NCBI GenBank assembly: GCA_002816455.1
Contig: MUCR01000061.1
Coordinates: 1 to 40,669, forward strand
Origin: SAR202 cluster bacterium Io17-Chloro-G4
Lineage (GTDB): Bacteria > Chloroflexota > Dehalococcoidia > Lucifugimonadales > UBA3495
Length of the DNA stretch: 40,669 nt
Direction of reading: 5' to 3'
How positions within the stretch are numbered: the stretch's first letter is position 1; every line of letters starts with the position of its first letter. Shown here one piece after another: positions 16,808 through 24,940 of the stretch. The notes below the pieces were generated by a model that did not search any database, was not told the DNA's origin, and saw nothing but the letters and a program-made list of their open reading frames with translations. The translations under genes were made by a program, and so were the position numbers.

Positions 16808-17047
16808 GGTTCCTCTCCAACTAATAGTTTTTAAAGATCAGTCTCGCGGGCCTGATCCCAGTTATAACCGAGCGAACAAATAGCAAAAAAGAATGACATG
16901 ACTCGCATTCTAAGAGGGTGAAGGAGCGGAGGCAAGCTAGTTGACTAACTTATAGACGGACAATCGGTAAACGGGATCTCGGGTGCCCTCTGGTATTGCC
17001 ATAAACGGTGACTTCGAGGATGATACCCCAAGTATTATTAAGGAAAG

Positions 17048-17398
17048 ATGATGCGGGTTCTTCTAGCAATGTTTCTTATTCTGGGCCTCGTCGGGTGCGG
17101 GTCCGGTGGATTCTTTGACAGAATCGACGGGGAAGTCGCGATAAAGGACGAAATGGTCGATCTAGAAGACGGGAAGAATCTGGTTTACCGATTTGAGAAA
17201 GGAACCTATGAATTTCAACTGACCGCCAGCGCTTCGGTTGCCGTAAATTGGGTAGGCTCCGATTGCCGTGAATCACCGAGAACCCAAAGCTATACAGATA
17301 CATGCGAGTTTTCCGGGTTTGGTCAACTGATAATAACGAACTCCACGGGCCTAACGTCAGGTGTGAGCATCAAAATTACGCAGTTGGTAGGGGACTGA
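17048..17398 (+). CDS. Small lipoprotein of unknown function
   Basis: A 116-residue protein with a lipoprotein signal: MRVLLAMFLILGLVGC with lipobox LVGC, then a short Gly/Ser linker. The mature part looks like a small beta-rich domain (YRFEKGTYEFQLTASASVAVNW) with two Cys residues about 14 apart that could form a disulfide. I do not recognise the family. Two ATG codons are adjacent (17048 and 17051) behind AAGGAAAG; either is possible. It ends just before a strong bidirectional terminator. Confidence 0.7.
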   Translation: MMRVLLAMFLILGLVGCGSGGFFDRIDGEVAIKDEMVDLEDGKNLVYRFEKGTYEFQLTASASVAVNWVGSDCRESPRTQSYTDTCEFSGFGQLIITNSTGLTSGVSIKITQLVGD

Positions 17399-17441
17399 TC
17401 GTATTTTTGTCCCACCAGGTGGTTACTATATTGAATTAGAA

Positions 17442-17469
17442 AAGCCCCCAGCTGCGACACTGGGGGCTT
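17442..17469. terminator. Bidirectional intrinsic terminator
   Basis: AAGCCCCCAG (17442-17451) and CTGGGGGCTT (17460-17469) form a perfect 10-bp GC-rich stem with an 8-base loop. It lies between the ends of two convergent genes (17398 and 17493). The A-T pairs at the stem base and T-containing flanks on both sides suit termination in both directions, although neither flank is a long T-run. Confidence 0.75.
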
Positions 17470-17492
17470 CCTCGTTAGCGTGCTTACTCGGA

Positions 17493-17720
17493 CTATCTAC
17501 TGCCTGTCGACTCCGTAGTCTTTCCACCTTTCGAGCCTTTGTCGTTGACTTCGGCCTCTTTTAATTCGATGACTCCAGCATCGGTGATCACATCGACTAC
17601 ATTGATTCTGCCCGATGGATTAACCTCTGTAATTTGCCGCTGGGCGGCCATCGCCGGTGTTACACACAGCGCCGCGAGTGCAACTACCAAGAAGACTATT
17701 ATCGCCAGTCTCTTTTTCAT
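17493..17720 (-). CDS. Small exported protein of unknown function
   Basis: A 75-residue protein with a clear Sec signal peptide: MKKRLAIIVFLVVALAAL, then a probable cleavage after AMA (about residue 25). The mature peptide is about 50 residues, ends in a Lys/Gly/Ser-rich polar tail and has no Cys. A GGGGG precedes the ATG at normal spacing. The family is not recognised. It is the last gene of the leftward lipoprotein group and ends at the shared terminator. Confidence 0.65.
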   Translation of the reverse strand: MKKRLAIIVFLVVALAALCVTPAMAAQRQITEVNPSGRINVVDVITDAGVIELKEAEVNDKGSKGGKTTESTGSR

Positions 17721-17827
17721 GTTGCCCCCAAGTCTAAAGAATAGGAGTCGGGATCATTATTGCTGTCATCTAGTTTCCTGCAAAGTGGTTAGCTTCTAGT
17801 TCAGATGTTCGAGACTTGATAAGTGGG

Positions 17828-18106
17828 TCACCGTTCAAAATCGGCTAAGTTCGCTTGAAATGCCCAAGGACCCGCGCCGCATTCCGCAGCGTCTATTTTC
17901 TCTATACGCAAGGTGGCCTCGGTGGTAAGTTGAACCAGAATAATCTGCGCAGGGGATACTGCGTAGCCACCGATACCGAACATTGAATCGTAGCAATACA
18001 CCTGGTCATCGGCAGTCATGCGGTTAAAGTCAAAATTAACCCCACCAGACGTCTCAGGACGGAAATAATAGGCGACGCCTTCAAGTCCTGGAACTGAGGT
18101 TCCAAT
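17828..18106 (-). pseudogene. 3' part of interrupted M23-like lipoprotein gene
   Basis: Reading on directly after the TAA at 18107-18109, the same frame stays open for 92 codons. It starts IGTSVPGLEGVAYYFRP, passes NFDFNRMTADDQVYCYD, and ends at a stop at 17828. The only ATG inside (18019) has no ribosome binding site, so this is not a likely separate gene. The sequence reads as the natural C-terminal continuation of the upstream lipoprotein, ending in a compact domain with paired Cys residues. The simplest view is that one base change, for example TCA (Ser) to TAA, cut the gene. A sequencing or assembly error or readthrough cannot be excluded. Confidence 0.7.
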
Positions 18107-19303
18107 TTAGAAAGCGCCTAACAATGGATCGAAGTTACTGTGGACCAGGGCGATCTCAGAACCGTATGGATAAGGCGGTCCGCCCACGGTACCACGTTGG
18201 TACCAGTTGCCTTGAGCGGTGCCCGGTTCGTCTTGTTCTACCTCGCCGCAGATTGGCTCGGCTGTCCTAGCTGTTTGCCCTGTGAAATCTCCCAACCGGC
18301 CTCGAAGCTCGGCACGGAGCCCCGGAACGTAGTAGTCAATTGGACAAACCATGTGAAATTGGTCCAGTCCCGACGGGCTCGACCAAAAGCGTGCCGGGTT
18401 AGCGTAGACCAATGGTGGAACTCGACCATCATGGGCGCCTAAATCCAGCGCCAAATGCCCTTCCCCTCCAGCAACGCCGATGACTTCGCCCGCTTGCATT
18501 TCGATCATCACGAACTTCCTACAGCTATTGGTCGGAGAGGAAGTATGGCAACTACTGCCTTCGAAAGAGCCAACTCGCACAAGCAGTTCCGCAGAAAGCT
18601 GCTGGACGTGATGGAAATAGGCCGCAAACTGGTTGCAAGGCTTAAATGTAATGGAGTAATCAGTGGTCGGCGGACTCGCATAAAGTTTTTTTTCAATACT
18701 GGTAATCCAGATATGGCCTGGAGCGAAAATCGGAACGGAGGCAGGCGTCGATGGCTCAGCACCAGTGGTGCGAATATAAAAGTAGATATGTTGAGTCGGT
18801 AAGGTATGTCCAGGCGGGTTTAAATTGCCAAGCGGAACGATTCCCCGGATATCCGACATCTGCATTGGAGAGACTTCAAACAGCGGCTTGCTCAGGTCAG
18901 TCGGGCAATCAGGCGCCGATGGTAAAGAAGTCGGTGTAGGCACTGGTGTCGTAGTCGGCACTGGTGAAGGCGAGGGCGAAGGTGCTTGAGTAGGCATTAA
19001 GTTAGCAGCGAAGGCTGGTTTGAGAGTCGATGCCGGAACTGGAATTGTTGCGTCAGCGCGGCCGGGGGCTAATGTTGGCGACGGAATTGATGTCGGCGAT
19101 CGAGTTGGGATCGGTATAGTAGTTGAGGTGATCGCACTAGTCGGGGAAGTTGTTGAAGTGATTACCGTAGTCGGTGCTGGAATAGAAGTTTCAAGTTCGG
19201 TGGGCACTGCATCTATAGACTCTCCGCCACATGCGACGAATCCCAGCAATGCTATGGCGCATAGAACCGTATTGAAGCGCATTGCCAATTGCGCCAAGGT
19301 CAT
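18107..19303 (-). pseudogene. 5' part of interrupted lipoprotein gene with M23-like domain
   Basis: The first 398 codons encode a lipoprotein. A signal peptide ends in lipobox FVAC, followed by a Ser/Thr/Pro-rich linker of about 115 residues (repeats such as TPVPTPTS) that would hold the domain away from the membrane. The outer domain resembles a degenerate M23 (LytM) fold: PLGNLNPPGHTLPTQHIYFY, a VPIFAPGHIWI strand and EGHLALDLGAHD. The complete zinc-ligand set of active M23 peptidases is not obvious, so it may bind without cutting. The start at 19303 has a GGGAAG ahead; the ATG at 19327 is less likely. Translation stops at TAA (18107-18109) after DPLLGAF, while the same frame continues downstream. 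Confidence 0.72.
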
Positions 19304-19369
19304 ATTAAGCTTCCCTGCGGTCCACATAAATCGGCGTTAAGAACGGCGCTAGATGCTCTGAGTTATAAC

Positions 19370-20062
19370 TTAATCTTGCAGTATCCTCTGAGCGTTCTCG
19401 TAGGCGAACCTTTCTTGCACCTCTGGGTCAAGTCGCCCGATGAACTCTCGGGCATAATCCACCAATATCTGTCCTGCGTCTGCGTCATAAGACCAAAGAC
19501 CTGCACTACCGCCACGGTCCGTCGCCCACCTGAATCGGTCGGGATATTTTTCGATGAGTTCCTGCCACGTGGCAAGGTCTTTTTCAATCAAGGGTTCATA
19601 ATCTTCGAGAATAGCTAGGAAACGGCTCTTGCTGTTTCGGTCTCCCAAGGGGTATTCCCTTCCATGCAAGTCATTTAACGCAAAATAAATATTGGAATAC
19701 TTCTCCATCAGATTGCCGATGTTGCTTTCGGTTTCTTCGCCGTGAACGATGAAAGTCAGGTCGGGGTGCCGATTTAATACGCGCTCCAGACTATCTTGAT
19801 GCCCTTCTCCAGGGTGGAGCCACACTAACAACTGGCGCTCCCTCGCAACTTGATAAACACCAAGCAACAGTGGTGCGTCCGGAGGGTAATCTTCCGCTTT
19901 TCGACCGCCTCCCTCCCGTGGCTGGTCGTACAAAACAATTTCCCCATGTCCCTGAAACAGTCCCGGATAAATTTCGAGGTATTCGGTCAGAGTTTTTGCA
20001 TCGACCGTTGGCACCGTTTCATTGCAACACAGAGACTGAATAAAGGGCACATATAGTATTGG
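19370..20062 (-). pseudogene. 3' part of interrupted amidohydrolase lipoprotein gene
   Basis: This segment continues in the same frame after the TAG at 20063-20065: PILY and then 226 further residues. It carries the second half of an amidohydrolase (PF04909-like) barrel: His in LLVWLHPGEG, His in TFIVHGEE and Asp in RWATDRGG, which complement the HxH in the upstream half. A GTG at 20050 could serve as a start but lacks a ribosome binding site, and the product would have no HxH and no signal peptide. The two halves therefore look like one gene cut by a nonsense mutation; sequencing error or readthrough are alternatives. Confidence 0.72.
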
Positions 20063-20779
20063 CTATAAATCCATGGTCTTTCGTACCACGTCTAAGGAAG
20101 GCCGAAGTTGACCAGGCCTCTCGGACTCAACGTAGAAGAAAGCAAAGACACCAACGATGCCCTCTTGTCCGAGCCTGCAAGCTATTTCGGTCATCGTGAT
20201 GTTCTTGCCCAAAATCGGCAGGTTAATGGGGAAGTTACCCCGACTTATATCTCTTTCGTAGCTGCCACCATCCGCATCCGCCTCCAACGGAGCGTCCCAC
20301 AGTGGAGACATGTGGAAATGAGTGTCGATCAGCGGACCTTTATAATCGGAGGCCTCTAGTTCTAGTTTCCTGGCCGCTGGGCAGTCCGAAGCGGCAAAAG
20401 CTTCCTCAACTCTCTGATTCCACATCATTTCCAATCGGCTGGGCATAGGCGATGGAAGGATTACCGGCTTCTGCGTTGGGGCGTTGGCGATAATGGCTGG
20501 AGTGGACGTGGGCACAACCGGCGTTTTTGTGACCTTCGTGGGGGAAGATGCAGGTACAACGATGGTTGGTAGCGTCGGCCTAACTGTAGCGACGCTCTGG
20601 GGAGTACTGGTCGGTCCAGGTGGTTGAGTAAATACCTGCGTCTGAGCCGATTCTGGCTGGGAACCGGGAGTGATTGGGGTGGACCTAACTATCGGAGTCG
20701 CGGAGGGACCTCCACAGGCTGTAAGGGCCATCGTCGCCAGCAATATTAAGAGACCAATGGTGTTCAAGTGGAGGCGCAC
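20063..20779 (-). pseudogene. 5' part of interrupted amidohydrolase lipoprotein gene
   Basis: The first 238 codons encode a lipoprotein signal with lipobox LTAC (Cys22) and a Pro/Thr/Ser-rich linker of about 85 residues. The start of an amidohydrolase domain follows, with the metal motif THFH (His154, His156) in LIDTHFHMSPLWD. The frame ends at TAG right after RKTMDL, in the middle of the barrel. The start is GTG (20779) with AGGA eight bases ahead. Joined to the downstream segment, the product would be about 468 residues, a surface-anchored metal hydrolase. As it stands the first half alone should not fold as a working enzyme. Confidence 0.74.
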
Positions 20780-20870
20780 AGATTTATCCTAACAACCACA
20801 CGGGGCAGATTAGCAGCGCCGCTTTGGCAAGATTCATAGAGATCACAATTGAAGATACGCCGTCGCAAAG

Positions 20871-21023
20871 TTAAATGCATATTCCAGTCGGTGGGAGGGT
20901 GGCTATTCCGGTGGGAGTAGTCGTAGCTGGAGCAAATGGTTCGGTGGACGCCCCCTGGCATGCGGCAAGGAGAAAAGAAGCAAGGAAGACCTTTAGTCCA
21001 AATGCAAGGGGTCGTAATTTCAT
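20871..21023 (-). pseudogene. Truncated lipoprotein leader (50 residues)
   Basis: A 50-codon frame encodes MKLRPLAFGLKVFLASFLLA followed by Ala-Cys, giving a clear lipobox LAAC with Cys22. A short Thr/Pro linker (PATTTPTG) follows, then a stop. It starts 31 bases after the CoA-transferase stop on the same strand. The leader style is the same as in the two larger lipoproteins downstream, so this looks like the 5' remnant of a third such gene. A genuine tiny lipoprotein is possible. No strong ribosome binding site is visible. Confidence 0.55.
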
Positions 21024-21054
21024 TGATCCATTCTGCCCTGACTAGATTAATCCT

Positions 21055-22458
21055 TCACCGGGGCAGAAAATCCGGGTCGCGCTCCACTGTCCAGCCGAGC
21101 TCCACTTGGCGCTCCAAGGAGACTGTGGCGGGCGCCGTTCCGCCCACCGGGGTTTTGCCGATTAGATCTACCTGTTCCAGGGACTGAATCTGTGCCTCGG
21201 TTAAACCCAAGAGTTGATGAAGCACAAGGTCGTTTTCCTCACCCAGCAAGGAAGCGGGTTTGGTGATTGAGAGGTCGTTTTTCGATAAGCGCCAGCCGCG
21301 GCCGATGTATTCCCGGCGGCCCAGGCCGGTCTCCGGAGGATGCTCCACCGCCTCGAAGTAGCCACGATCGCGGAAATGTGGGTCGGTCAAAAGTCCCCGG
21401 GCGTTTAGCACCGGCCCTGCTGGCACTCCAGCCTTCTGGAGAACCTCCATGACTTGGTACTGGCCTTGAGTCGAAGTCCAGCGGGACACGATATCGTCCA
21501 ACTCGTCTTGGTTATTCAACCGGCCCAAGGGTTCTTCGAATTTTTCATCCAGAATACCGCCAAAGCCTTCTTCAACGGCAAGAACCTGGCTGAAGGCCCG
21601 CCAGTCGGCGTCGTCACGCACGGCGATGGTGACCCACTGGTTTTCACCTTGGCACGGGTAGCAGCCGTGGGGCGCCATGGACTGGTGGCGGTTGCCCATG
21701 CGCCTGGTGCGGCGGCCATTAAAGGCATAATCCAATATTCCTTCGCCGGCATATGAGACGCCTACCTGGTACATTGCCAGGTCGACCCAATTGCCTTGCC
21801 CCGTGCGCGCCCGGTAAAGCAGGGAGGCCATTATGGCGGTCAGCGCAGTCCAAGTAGCCAGAAAATCGGTGTAGGAATTCCCCATCTTGTTCGGTGCGTC
21901 TTCAGGCGCTCGCCCATTTGGACTATCTTCCAAGTAGCCCATAAAGGCCCCCGTGCCATGGGTGGGCTCCAAGGCCGAAGCCATGGCGCCAAAGTTGCTC
22001 CAAGGACCGCTGTGGCCGTAGCCGGTGTTGGACACCATGATCAGATCGGGCCTGACCGCCCGGAGGCTGGCATAGTCCAGACCGAAGCGGGCCATGACCC
22101 TTGGGGTGAAATTTTCCAAGACGATGTCGCTGACTCGCACCAAGTCTTTCAGCAAGTCTTGGGCCGCCTCGGAGCGCAGGTCCAAGGTCAGGCTGGTTTT
22201 GCCCCGGTTCAAAGTATGGAAAGTCCCAGCCCGCTCCCAATACGCTTCGCCAGGGTCGTTGTCCGGAAAGGGTCCGGTAATGGTCCGGGTCGTGTCCATA
22301 AACTGAGTGTGGTGGGTGTCTATCTTGATTACCTCAGCGCCAAAGTCGGCCAGGTTGGCCCCGGCAAAGGGCATAGCGAAGACCCGGCTCAGGTCCACAA
22401 CACGTATGCCATCGAGGGGCCGCTTCTTGAATATCTGTCCAGACTCGGAGCCCGTCAT
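21055..22458 (-). CDS. CaiB/BaiF family CoA-transferase (catalytic Asp present)
   Basis: Family III CoA-transferase (467 residues), which moves CoA between carboxylic acids through an aspartyl-CoA anhydride. The N-terminal Rossmann part reads RVVDLSRVFAMPFAGANLADFGAEVIKID. Asp198 in SYTDF falls exactly where formyl-CoA transferase has its catalytic Asp169, 18 residues before the conserved Arg of the R-x-x-TGxG segment (RARTGQGNWVDLAM). The ATG overlaps the stop of the upstream methyltransferase gene as ATGA, so the two are translationally coupled. Length is slightly above the family norm of about 400. Some family members are racemases; donor and acceptor here are unknown. Confidence 0.92.
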   Translation of the reverse strand: MTGSESGQIFKKRPLDGIRVVDLSRVFAMPFAGANLADFGAEVIKIDTHHTQFMDTTRTITGPFPDNDPGEAYWERAGTFHTLNRGKTSLTLDLRSEAAQDLLKDLVRVSDIVLENFTPRVMARFGLDYASLRAVRPDLIMVSNTGYGHSGPWSNFGAMASALEPTHGTGAFMGYLEDSPNGRAPEDAPNKMGNSYTDFLATWTALTAIMASLLYRARTGQGNWVDLAMYQVGVSYAGEGILDYAFNGRRTRRMGNRHQSMAPHGCYPCQGENQWVTIAVRDDADWRAFSQVLAVEEGFGGILDEKFEEPLGRLNNQDELDDIVSRWTSTQGQYQVMEVLQKAGVPAGPVLNARGLLTDPHFRDRGYFEAVEHPPETGLGRREYIGRGWRLSKNDLSITKPASLLGEENDLVLHQLLGLTEAQIQSLEQVDLIGKTPVGGTAPATVSLERQVELGWTVERDPDFLPR

Positions 22459-23528
22459 GGCTTTATCTCATAAAGGTTGTGGAAAGGGTTCTCCAGGGGT
22501 AGCAGGTTTACGCTGCTAAACCCCGCCTGGGTGCACAACTCTTCAACCTTGGGAGGGTGAAGGCCCAACGTGCCCAATCCGGCGCCGTCGTTGGCTAGTG
22601 AAGTGGTCAGGCAGTACATTAGGCTAAATCCGTGGAACGTTGTGCCCAACGGACCCAGGTTTTCCTCCAAGTTTTCCGAACAATTAATGTCCAGCAGAAC
22701 ATAATAGCCCCCGGGATTCAGTGACTGGCGGATGGACCGCAAGAGACCCAGAGGGTCGGCGGCGTCGTGGATCACATCGAAGGTTGTGATGATGTCGTAT
22801 TGTTCGGGAAGGCCTTGGCTTACGTCCAATTCCTGAAAGCTGACGCGGTCATGTACACCGGTGGCTTGGGCGTTGGCAGCGGCCTGCTTAATAGTCGGAG
22901 GGAACACATCGAAGCCTGTGAAGCTGGAATTGGGGTATTCTTGGGCCAATTTGATCATGGCCCGGCCGCGGCCACAGCCAACATCGGCCACCGATGCGCC
23001 GGTTTCCAGCTTGGCTTGCACGGCTGGCATGGCTGGCATCCATTCGGGCAGGAGCAAGTTCTCGAACCAACCGCCACTGAACCTTTCCAGGCCGTCCCAC
23101 AAGTTATCGTCGTATGCCGATTGGTGGACTCCGCCGCCGTTCTGAAAGGCCTCTAGCAGTTGGTCGAAGGGACCTAGCATGCCCAGCAGGGCTTGGTAAG
23201 CGCCAGCTAGGAACTTGGGCCCGCCTTCCTGCGCCAAGACCATGGCGTGCTCGGGCGGCAGGGAAAACCGCTGATCCGCAGGGTCATACTCCAAGTAACC
23301 GGCAGCGGCCATACCTCCCAGCCATTCCTTGGCGTACCGCTCGTTGACGCCGGCCTGAGACGCTAGTTCCTGACTATTAGTCGGCGCGCCGTTGTCCATT
23401 GCCTTAAACAGGCCCAATCGATCGCCGATGGCGGCCATAATCACTGCGTTGGTGCCGCTAATGTCCCCGAGAGCCTTGCGGACAAAGGCCCTTTGTTTGG
23501 CTTCATCTATGTTTGGTTGAGTCGACAC
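22455..23528 (-). CDS. SAM-dependent methyltransferase with winged-helix N-terminus (Rv2258c-like)
   Basis: A 357-residue class I methyltransferase. The N-terminal third is a winged-helix/dimerisation region (ELASQAGVNERYAKEWLGGM, about 54-73), as in the Rv2258c family. The SAM-binding motif I is VADVGCGRGRAM (about 185-196), followed by the acidic GFDVF strand and the motif near ITTFDVIHDAADP. The start is GTG with AGAGGG about seven bases upstream. Its stop overlaps the next CoA-transferase start (ATGA). Pairing a methyltransferase with a CaiB-type transferase suggests modification of a small acid or its CoA ester, but this is inference. The methyl acceptor is unknown. Confidence 0.88.
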   Translation of the reverse strand: MSTQPNIDEAKQRAFVRKALGDISGTNAVIMAAIGDRLGLFKAMDNGAPTNSQELASQAGVNERYAKEWLGGMAAAGYLEYDPADQRFSLPPEHAMVLAQEGGPKFLAGAYQALLGMLGPFDQLLEAFQNGGGVHQSAYDDNLWDGLERFSGGWFENLLLPEWMPAMPAVQAKLETGASVADVGCGRGRAMIKLAQEYPNSSFTGFDVFPPTIKQAAANAQATGVHDRVSFQELDVSQGLPEQYDIITTFDVIHDAADPLGLLRSIRQSLNPGGYYVLLDINCSENLEENLGPLGTTFHGFSLMYCLTTSLANDGAGLGTLGLHPPKVEELCTQAGFSSVNLLPLENPFHNLYEIKP

Positions 23529-23591
23529 GTTTGGCCCTCTGTAATCGGATTCTCAGGCCGAATCAATACCGATGTTGTATCTACGATTTAA

Positions 23592-23673
23592 CCCCCTCTC
23601 TAACTCTCCCCCTTCGTAAAGGGGAGAGGACAAGTCCCTTCCCCCATTTCGGGGGAAGGTTAGGATGGGGGGG
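23592..23673. repeat. Palindromic G/C-run doublet, copy 1
   Basis: Two facing palindromic units: CTCTCCCCCTTCGTAAAGGG (within 23592-23632) and CCTTCCCCCATTTCGGGGGA (within 23634-23673), the latter ending GGTTAGGATGGGGG. The second unit shares GTCCCTTCCCCC and GGTTAGGATGGGGG with 26212-26250. It resembles REP-like intergenic elements. It lies between the two coupled gene pairs and may end or stabilise transcripts. Confidence 0.65.
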
Positions 23674-23704
23674 CGTAAGCTAGATCCATATCGCTATTAC
23701 CAGG

Positions 23705-24940
23705 CTAGATAATCCCTCCTGACCGTAGATTCACCAAGTCGGACGGGGTATATCCCAATTCCTCGCAATAAATCTCGGTGTTATGCTGACCCAATAACGG
23801 GGCAGGGTATCTAAATTCGAAATCCATGGCCGACATCTTTGGTCCCATGCCCGGATACTCGGCTTTTCCCGAAACCGGATGATCTACCTCCACAAAGAAA
23901 CCTCGTTCCCGCAAGTGTTCGCAATCAAACAGGTCTCCGGCGTCTTGAGCCATGCCGAAGACTAGCCGCTGCTCCCCCGACGCTTGGAACAAAGGTTTAC
24001 GGTCCCAATTGGCCAAACCTTTAATCAGCAGTTCTTTCAATTCTTCGCCGTGCTCAATTCGGCCGGCACCGGTGGCGAACCGCTCATCTTTGAGCTCTTC
24101 CAAGCCGATGAGCTCGGCCACAACCGGCCAAGGCTGGGAGCCTTGCACCGAGGGCACAACGTAGCCGTCTTTGGCGGGCATGAGTTCCTCGAAACCGGAG
24201 CCTCGCACCGGACGGCGGCCTTTTATGGCTCCCATGTATGTGTAATAGGGCACGGCTTGCACTAAGTGGGACGCCAAACACTCAACGATGGAAACCTCAA
24301 CGCGCTGCCCTTCGCCGGTGTTAAGACGCTGAAATAATGCCGCCAGGGTGGCTGCGGCGGCGTTGGCCCCTGCCACATAAAATGACTGGTCCAATACGTT
24401 TCTCAGGGGTTTCCGGTCCGAGTCGCCGGAGTGGTACATCAGCCCGCTCATGGCGCAGGTGATGATGTCGGTGGCGGAAAAGTCCCGGTACGGCCCCGAT
24501 TGCCCAAAAGGAGTTATAGAAGTGAGCACCAATTCCGGGTTGACTGCTCCCAAGGAGTGGTAATCCAGGCCCAGATTTTTCGAATCCACCGGGGAGAAAT
24601 TCTCCACCAGCACGTCTGCTTTCGCCAACAATTCCTTAAGAATTGCTTTTCCGGAGCTTGAGGTTAAGTCCAGCGTGATGCCCCGCTTATTGGAGTTTAG
24701 ATACAGGAACTGCACACTCTTGTCTGGATGGGGGTCGTCGCCGACAAAAGGACCGGAACGTCGGGCAACGTCGCCCAAACTCGGCTGCTCAACTTTGATT
24801 ACATCAGCACCGTAGTCGGCCATCAGTTTGGCGCAAAATGGACCGGAGACGTGGCTGCTCAAGTCCAGGACCCTAACGCCCTCCAGGATTCCTTGTCCGG
24901 GATTGGCCGGACTTGTACTTGACCCGGCGCTCTCCGTCAT
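23705..24940 (-). CDS. CaiB/BaiF family protein lacking the catalytic Asp
   Basis: A 411-residue family III CoA-transferase homologue. The fold marks are present: RVLDLSSHVSGPFCAKLMAD near the N-terminus, DVLVENFSP, and TGEGQRVEVS. At the place of the catalytic Asp (18 residues before the conserved Arg in ALFQR) it has Phe187 in QSFYVAG, where canonical members have Asp; the nearest acid is Asp184. It may thus be a non-catalytic partner or use another chemistry. The ATG at 24940 overlaps the stop of the MaoC-like gene (ATGA); an ATG at 24955 is less likely. It forms a coupled pair with that hydratase gene. Confidence 0.9.
   Translation of the reverse strand: MTESAGSSTSPANPGQGILEGVRVLDLSSHVSGPFCAKLMADYGADVIKVEQPSLGDVARRSGPFVGDDPHPDKSVQFLYLNSNKRGITLDLTSSSGKAILKELLAKADVLVENFSPVDSKNLGLDYHSLGAVNPELVLTSITPFGQSGPYRDFSATDIITCAMSGLMYHSGDSDRKPLRNVLDQSFYVAGANAAAATLAALFQRLNTGEGQRVEVSIVECLASHLVQAVPYYTYMGAIKGRRPVRGSGFEELMPAKDGYVVPSVQGSQPWPVVAELIGLEELKDERFATGAGRIEHGEELKELLIKGLANWDRKPLFQASGEQRLVFGMAQDAGDLFDCEHLRERGFFVEVDHPVSGKAEYPGMGPKMSAMDFEFRYPAPLLGQHNTEIYCEELGYTPSDLVNLRSGGII

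Noticed and set aside
17828-20779. Reassigned stop codons (TAA or TAG read as an amino acid genome-wide)
   Set aside because: TAG ends htpX, etfA, sufS and sufB, and TAA ends etfB, at the normal family C-termini, so both are true stops here.
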